Shown here piece by piece: positions 6,614 to 8,945 of a DNA stretch of 8,945 nucleotides. The notes under the pieces are model-generated. The model saw only the letters and a program-made list of their open reading frames with translations, was not told where the DNA came from and made no database searches. The stretch is taken from positions 1 through 8,945 of the forward strand of contig CAZNKH010000022.1 of the NCBI GenBank assembly GCA_964574105.1, written 5' to 3'. Position numbers and translations under genes: made by a program. Source of the DNA: UBA9988 sp964574105 (GTDB taxonomy: Bacteria; Patescibacteriota; Minisyncoccia; Phycocordibacterales; UBA9988). The stretch's first letter is position 1. Every line of letters begins with the position of its first letter.

Positions 6614-7798
6614 ATGAAAGATACTCGTGTGCACAAGTTGATACAAAAGGAGCGTACGCGGCAGCAGCAAGTAGTGAATCTGATTGCATCAGAAAATTAT
6701 GTGTCAGATGATGTACTCACAGCCCTTGCATCCGAGTTTACCAATAAGTATGCAGAAGGGTATCCGGATGCACGCTACTACGGAGGGAATGAAGTGGTGG
6801 ATGAGCTAGAGCGACTCACCCAAGCGCGAGCGCTTGCTCTCTTTGGTCTCTCTTCCAATGTGTGGTCTGTGAATGTCCAGCCACTCTCTGGCTCCTCTGC
6901 GAACCTCGCAGTGTACTACGCGACAATTCCTGCGCACGGAAAGATCATGGGCCTTGAGCTCTCCCATGGCGGGCATCTCACGCATGGTCACAAAGTTTCC
7001 GCAACAGGGAACCTCTGGACATCGATCCACTATGCACTTGATCCAAAAACTGAGCTACTCAATTATGGGGCAATCAAAAAAATAGCACAGAAAGAAAGAC
7101 CGGATATCCTTGTTGCCGGTTACACTGCGTACCCGCGCTTGATTAATTGGAAAAAGATGCGCGAAGTGGCACACGCCGGTGGGGCCTTGTTTATGGTAGA
7201 TATGTCTCACATCGCTGGGCTTGTGGCAGGGAGAGTGTACCCATCACCTTTCCCTTACGCGGATGTAGTAACAACTACGACTCATAAAACACTCCGTGGT
7301 CCACGAGCGGCGCTCATCTTTACCCGCCATGGGCGAGGTGAAAATAGGGATGATATACATAAAAAAATAGACAAGGCTGTCTTTCCCGGTTTGCAGGGTG
7401 GACCACACATGAATACGATTGCAGGGGTAGCGGTAGCGCTTAAAGAAGCACAGTCTGCCTCATTTAGAAAGTATGCCGCGCAGGTGGTACAGAATGCCAA
7501 GGCACTCGCGAAAGAATTGGCAAAGCTCGGATTCCGTCTTGTTTCTGGTGGTACTGATACTCATCTCATCCTCTTGGATACTTGGGAGAAAGGAAAGGGG
7601 ATCGGTGGAACTGAAGCGAGTGAGAGGCTTGAAAAGGCGGGAATCATTGTGAACAAAAATACTATCCCCTGTGATACACGGAGTCCCAAGGATCCATCGG
7701 GAATCCGCCTTGGAACTGCGGCGGAGACAACACGGGGGAAGAAGGAAAAAGATATGATTCTCCTTGCACGGAGAATTGCACAGATTCTTAAACAATGA
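6614..7798 (+). CDS. glyA: Serine hydroxymethyltransferase
   Basis: SHMT is a cytosolic PLP enzyme that converts serine and tetrahydrofolate into glycine and 5,10-methylene-THF, the main entry of one-carbon units. The 394-aa product has all hallmark segments: NLIASENYVS (22-31), the motif around YAEGYPDARYYGGNE (46-60), LSGSSANLAVY (91-101), SHGGHLTHG (117-125), VDMSHIAGLVAG (195-206) with D196 for PLP, TTTTHKTLRGPR (220-231) with K225 as the PLP lysine, FPGLQGGPH (257-265) and GIRLGTAAETTRG (363-375) with the substrate-carboxylate Arg at 365. It is about 20 aa shorter than typical bacterial enzymes but no core segment is missing. The ATG at 6614 lies 11 nt after the previous stop. Its TGA stop overlaps the folD start as ATGA, a sign of translational coupling within the folate pathway and evidence that TGA means stop here. 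Confidence 0.97.
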   Translation: MKDTRVHKLIQKERTRQQQVVNLIASENYVSDDVLTALASEFTNKYAEGYPDARYYGGNEVVDELERLTQARALALFGLSSNVWSVNVQPLSGSSANLAVYYATIPAHGKIMGLELSHGGHLTHGHKVSATGNLWTSIHYALDPKTELLNYGAIKKIAQKERPDILVAGYTAYPRLINWKKMREVAHAGGALFMVDMSHIAGLVAGRVYPSPFPYADVVTTTTHKTLRGPRAALIFTRHGRGENRDDIHKKIDKAVFPGLQGGPHMNTIAGVAVALKEAQSASFRKYAAQVVQNAKALAKELAKLGFRLVSGGTDTHLILLDTWEKGKGIGGTEASERLEKAGIIVNKNTIPCDTRSPKDPSGIRLGTAAETTRGKKEKDMILLARRIAQILKQ

Positions 7799-8598
7799 TC
7801 ATCAACGGGAGAAAATTAGCGAAAAAACTTGAAGAGTCTATCGCGCATCAGATAGAAAAATCAGGAGCCTCACTCATCCTTGCTATCATACAGGTGGGGG
7901 AGAATGCGATATCGGAAAACTTTATCCGTATGAAGCGCGAGTTTGCCGAGCGGGTTGGTGTTGGTGTGCTGATAAAACGAGTCATACAGATTCCCGAGAG
8001 TGATGTGGAGGCGCGTGCTATTGCCGCGGTGAGAGAGTGCGGAGAGATTGCAGATGGACTCATTGTGCAGTTACCACTCCCCTCCTTATGTGATACCACG
8101 CGCGTACTTGCTGGTATAACTCCAGAGAAAGATGTAGATGCGTTGTCACCCAATCCGCTAGTACTCTCTCCTGTTGTGGAAGCAATCCGGCACATCTTTG
8201 AAAGTCAGCATGTCACACTCAAGAATAAACGCGTGCTCATTATTGGACGGGGTCGCTTAGTGGGGGTACCAATTGCAGAATGGCTTTCGGGGAATGGCAC
8301 AACCGTGGATGTGATTGATGATGAAGTAGAGGACCTGAACACTTACACTCGCTCGGCAGATATTATCATCTCTGGTGCAGGGTCTCCACACCTTATTAAA
8401 CCTTCTATGATTGCTGACGGTAGTGTGTTAATAGACTGCGGAGCGAGTGAGGCGGGCGGTAAGGTGCTCGGCGATGCGGATCCGGCTTGCGCAGAGAAGT
8501 GCTCTGTGTTCACTCCTGTCCCTGGCGGCGTGGGGCCACTTACGGTGGCAATGCTCTTCCAAAACCTGCTCAAGCTCTCTCGCCTTGCAAAACGGTAG
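7795..8598 (+). CDS. folD: Divergent FolD: methylene-THF dehydrogenase / methenyl-THF cyclohydrolase
   Basis: FolD converts 5,10-methylene-THF, the product of the adjacent SHMT, through methenyl-THF to 10-formyl-THF in the cytosol. The 267-aa product keeps the frame of the family: LAIIQVGENAISENFIRMKRE (29-49) with the catalytic Lys at 47, GLIVQLPLP (88-96), TPEKDVDALSP (109-119), the nucleotide-binding VLIIGRGRLVGVP (147-159), SADIIISGAGSP (187-198), VLIDCGASEAGGKVLGDAD (211-229) and the C-terminal TPVPGGVGPLTVAML (240-254). Differences from E. coli FolD (288 aa): Phe43 replaces the active-site Tyr50, and the stretch NxGxL...PCTP after KDVDGFHP is shortened and lacks PCTP. Activity is therefore probable but not assured, and cofactor preference cannot be read. 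The ATG overlaps the glyA stop by 4 nt. Confidence 0.9.
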   Translation: MIINGRKLAKKLEESIAHQIEKSGASLILAIIQVGENAISENFIRMKREFAERVGVGVLIKRVIQIPESDVEARAIAAVRECGEIADGLIVQLPLPSLCDTTRVLAGITPEKDVDALSPNPLVLSPVVEAIRHIFESQHVTLKNKRVLIIGRGRLVGVPIAEWLSGNGTTVDVIDDEVEDLNTYTRSADIIISGAGSPHLIKPSMIADGSVLIDCGASEAGGKVLGDADPACAEKCSVFTPVPGGVGPLTVAMLFQNLLKLSRLAKR

Positions 8599-8631
8599 GG
8601 GAGTACTAGGATAGATAGAAAGCTCTTACAA

Positions 8632-8638
8632 AAGGGGG
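8632..8638 (+). promoter_or_regulatory. Shine-Dalgarno site for the 73-aa protein
   Basis: AAGGGGG, 8 nt before the ATG at 8647, fits pairing with the 16S tail. It decides the start codon of this small gene. Confidence 0.7.
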
Positions 8639-8646
8639 ATGATACT

Positions 8647-8868
8647 ATGTTCCTTAGCATCGTGAGCATTTCTGTAATGCTTTTCTGTTTGGCCTCGGTC
8701 ATTATCGCCTGTACCACTAAAGTAGTTGACTGTTTCTCTTCGCAGGAGAGGGAGGGCACGAGCGCGGTATGGTCACTGGTCGCCTTTGCAGCGTTTGGAA
8801 TTTTTTGCATCATTATTTTTATACGCGATATCTTCGCGTTGCTCCCACCATCCGCCCCGCTCTCCTAA
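8647..8868 (+). CDS. Small two-helix membrane protein, function unknown
   Basis: This 73-aa product has two hydrophobic helices, about residues 2-21 and 40-60, joined by a short polar loop with Cys22, Cys29 and several charges (KVVDCFSSQEREG), and a Pro-rich tail. No family is recognised. It is supported as a real gene by a strong Shine-Dalgarno site, AAGGGGG at 8632-8638, eight bases before the ATG, and by an intrinsic terminator placed so that the TAA stop falls in the hairpin loop. It follows folD by 48 nt in the same direction and may be the last gene of that transcript. Unlike the genes at 846, 4107, 5275 and 5322 it has a leader with a ribosome-binding site. Confidence 0.72.
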   Translation: MFLSIVSISVMLFCLASVIIACTTKVVDCFSSQEREGTSAVWSLVAFAAFGIFCIIIFIRDIFALLPPSAPLS

Positions 8869-8889
8869 CCGAGCGGGGTTTGTTTTTTT
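8855..8889 (+). terminator. Rho-independent terminator
   Basis: An 8-bp GC-rich stem, CCCCGCTC (8855-8862) with GAGCGGGG (8871-8878), has an 8-nt loop that contains the stop codon of the 73-aa gene. A T-rich tail (TTTGTTTTTTT, 8879-8889) follows. It ends the plus-strand transcript just before the opposing tRNA gene. Read from the other strand the stem has no T tail, so it should work in one direction only. Confidence 0.93.
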
Positions 8890-8945
8890 GGTGGGCGATA
8901 CAGGGCTCGAACCTGTGACCTCATCGACGTCAACGATGCGCTCTA
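8889..8945 (-). tRNA. tRNA-Val (anticodon GAC), 3' part, cut by the window edge
   Basis: Read on the minus strand from its 3' end: CCA is encoded (8891-8889), the discriminator is A, the acceptor 3' strand is ATCGCCC, the T arm is ACAGG-TTCGAGC-CCTGT, the variable loop is AGGTC, and the anticodon arm is CATCG-TTGACGT-CGATG. Position 33 is T and the anticodon is GAC, which reads valine codons GTC and GTT. The D arm is only begun and the 5' acceptor strand lies beyond 8945. G at position 37 is a little unusual for a valine tRNA. The last base of the CCA end is shared with the T tract of the terminator. Confidence 0.9.

Noticed and set aside
3123..7798. Reassignment of TGA to glycine as in Absconditabacteria and Gracilibacteria
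   Set aside because: glyA ends with TGA exactly at its expected C-terminus, and the long conserved genes contain no in-frame TGA; recoded genomes use it often as sense.
8343..8813. 156-codon open frame on the minus strand
   Set aside because: It is antisense to the conserved end of folD and to the 73-aa gene, which has its own ribosome-binding site and terminator; no family features.
8905..8945. Reading the partial tRNA as Asp (anticodon GTC)
   Set aside because: The five-base anticodon stem CATCG/CGATG fixes the seven-base loop TTGACGT, which places GAC at positions 34-36, hence valine.

Overview
The window reads as chromosomal DNA of an ultra-small-genome bacterium of the Candidate Phyla Radiation (Patescibacteria), probably of the Parcubacteria type. 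The case rests on several signs seen together: a 23S rRNA gene split by a self-splicing intron, pilin genes with the head GFTLIELLVVIGIIGIL...NDARKKARD, very tight gene spacing, a divergent FolD, and small orphan membrane proteins. This is an inference from style; no species can be named. The genetic code looks standard: glyA ends on TGA and no long conserved gene needs TGA as a sense codon.

Layout. (1) 1-814, plus strand: the 3' end of a 23S rRNA gene, interrupted after the base equivalent to E. coli U2593 by a 303-nt group I intron without a homing endonuclease, then a 5S rRNA. (2) 846-2752, plus strand: a secreted or anchored Cys-rich protein of unknown function and a SEDS glycosyltransferase (RodA type), 2 nt apart. 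(3) 2802-5275, minus strand: in transcription order a GT4 glycosyltransferase, a 68-aa membrane protein, an intact type IV pilin-like gene, and a second pilin gene broken by a C7-tract frameshift and an in-frame TGA. (4) 5322-8598, plus strand: a polyprenyl-phosphate sugar phosphotransferase, glyA and folD. (5) 8647-8945: a small two-helix membrane protein ending in an intrinsic terminator that abuts a tRNA-Val(GAC) read from the minus strand and cut by the window edge.

How the genes fit together. Three themes appear: envelope building (RodA-like polymerase, lipid-linked sugar initiation by the phosphotransferase, sugar addition by the GT4 enzyme), surface appendages (pilins and perhaps the 68-aa protein), and one-carbon metabolism (SHMT makes 5,10-methylene-THF, FolD oxidises it to 10-formyl-THF). 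The two glycan genes diverge from a 46-bp intergenic region.

The most notable signals are: the intron in the peptidyl-transferase region; four genes whose -10 box lies only 6-8 nt before the start codon, which predicts leaderless mRNAs; and two neighbouring pilin genes sharing a 95-bp perfectly identical head (about 47% GC) joined to unrelated AT-rich tails (about 28-33% GC), one copy carrying a slippery C7 tract at its start.
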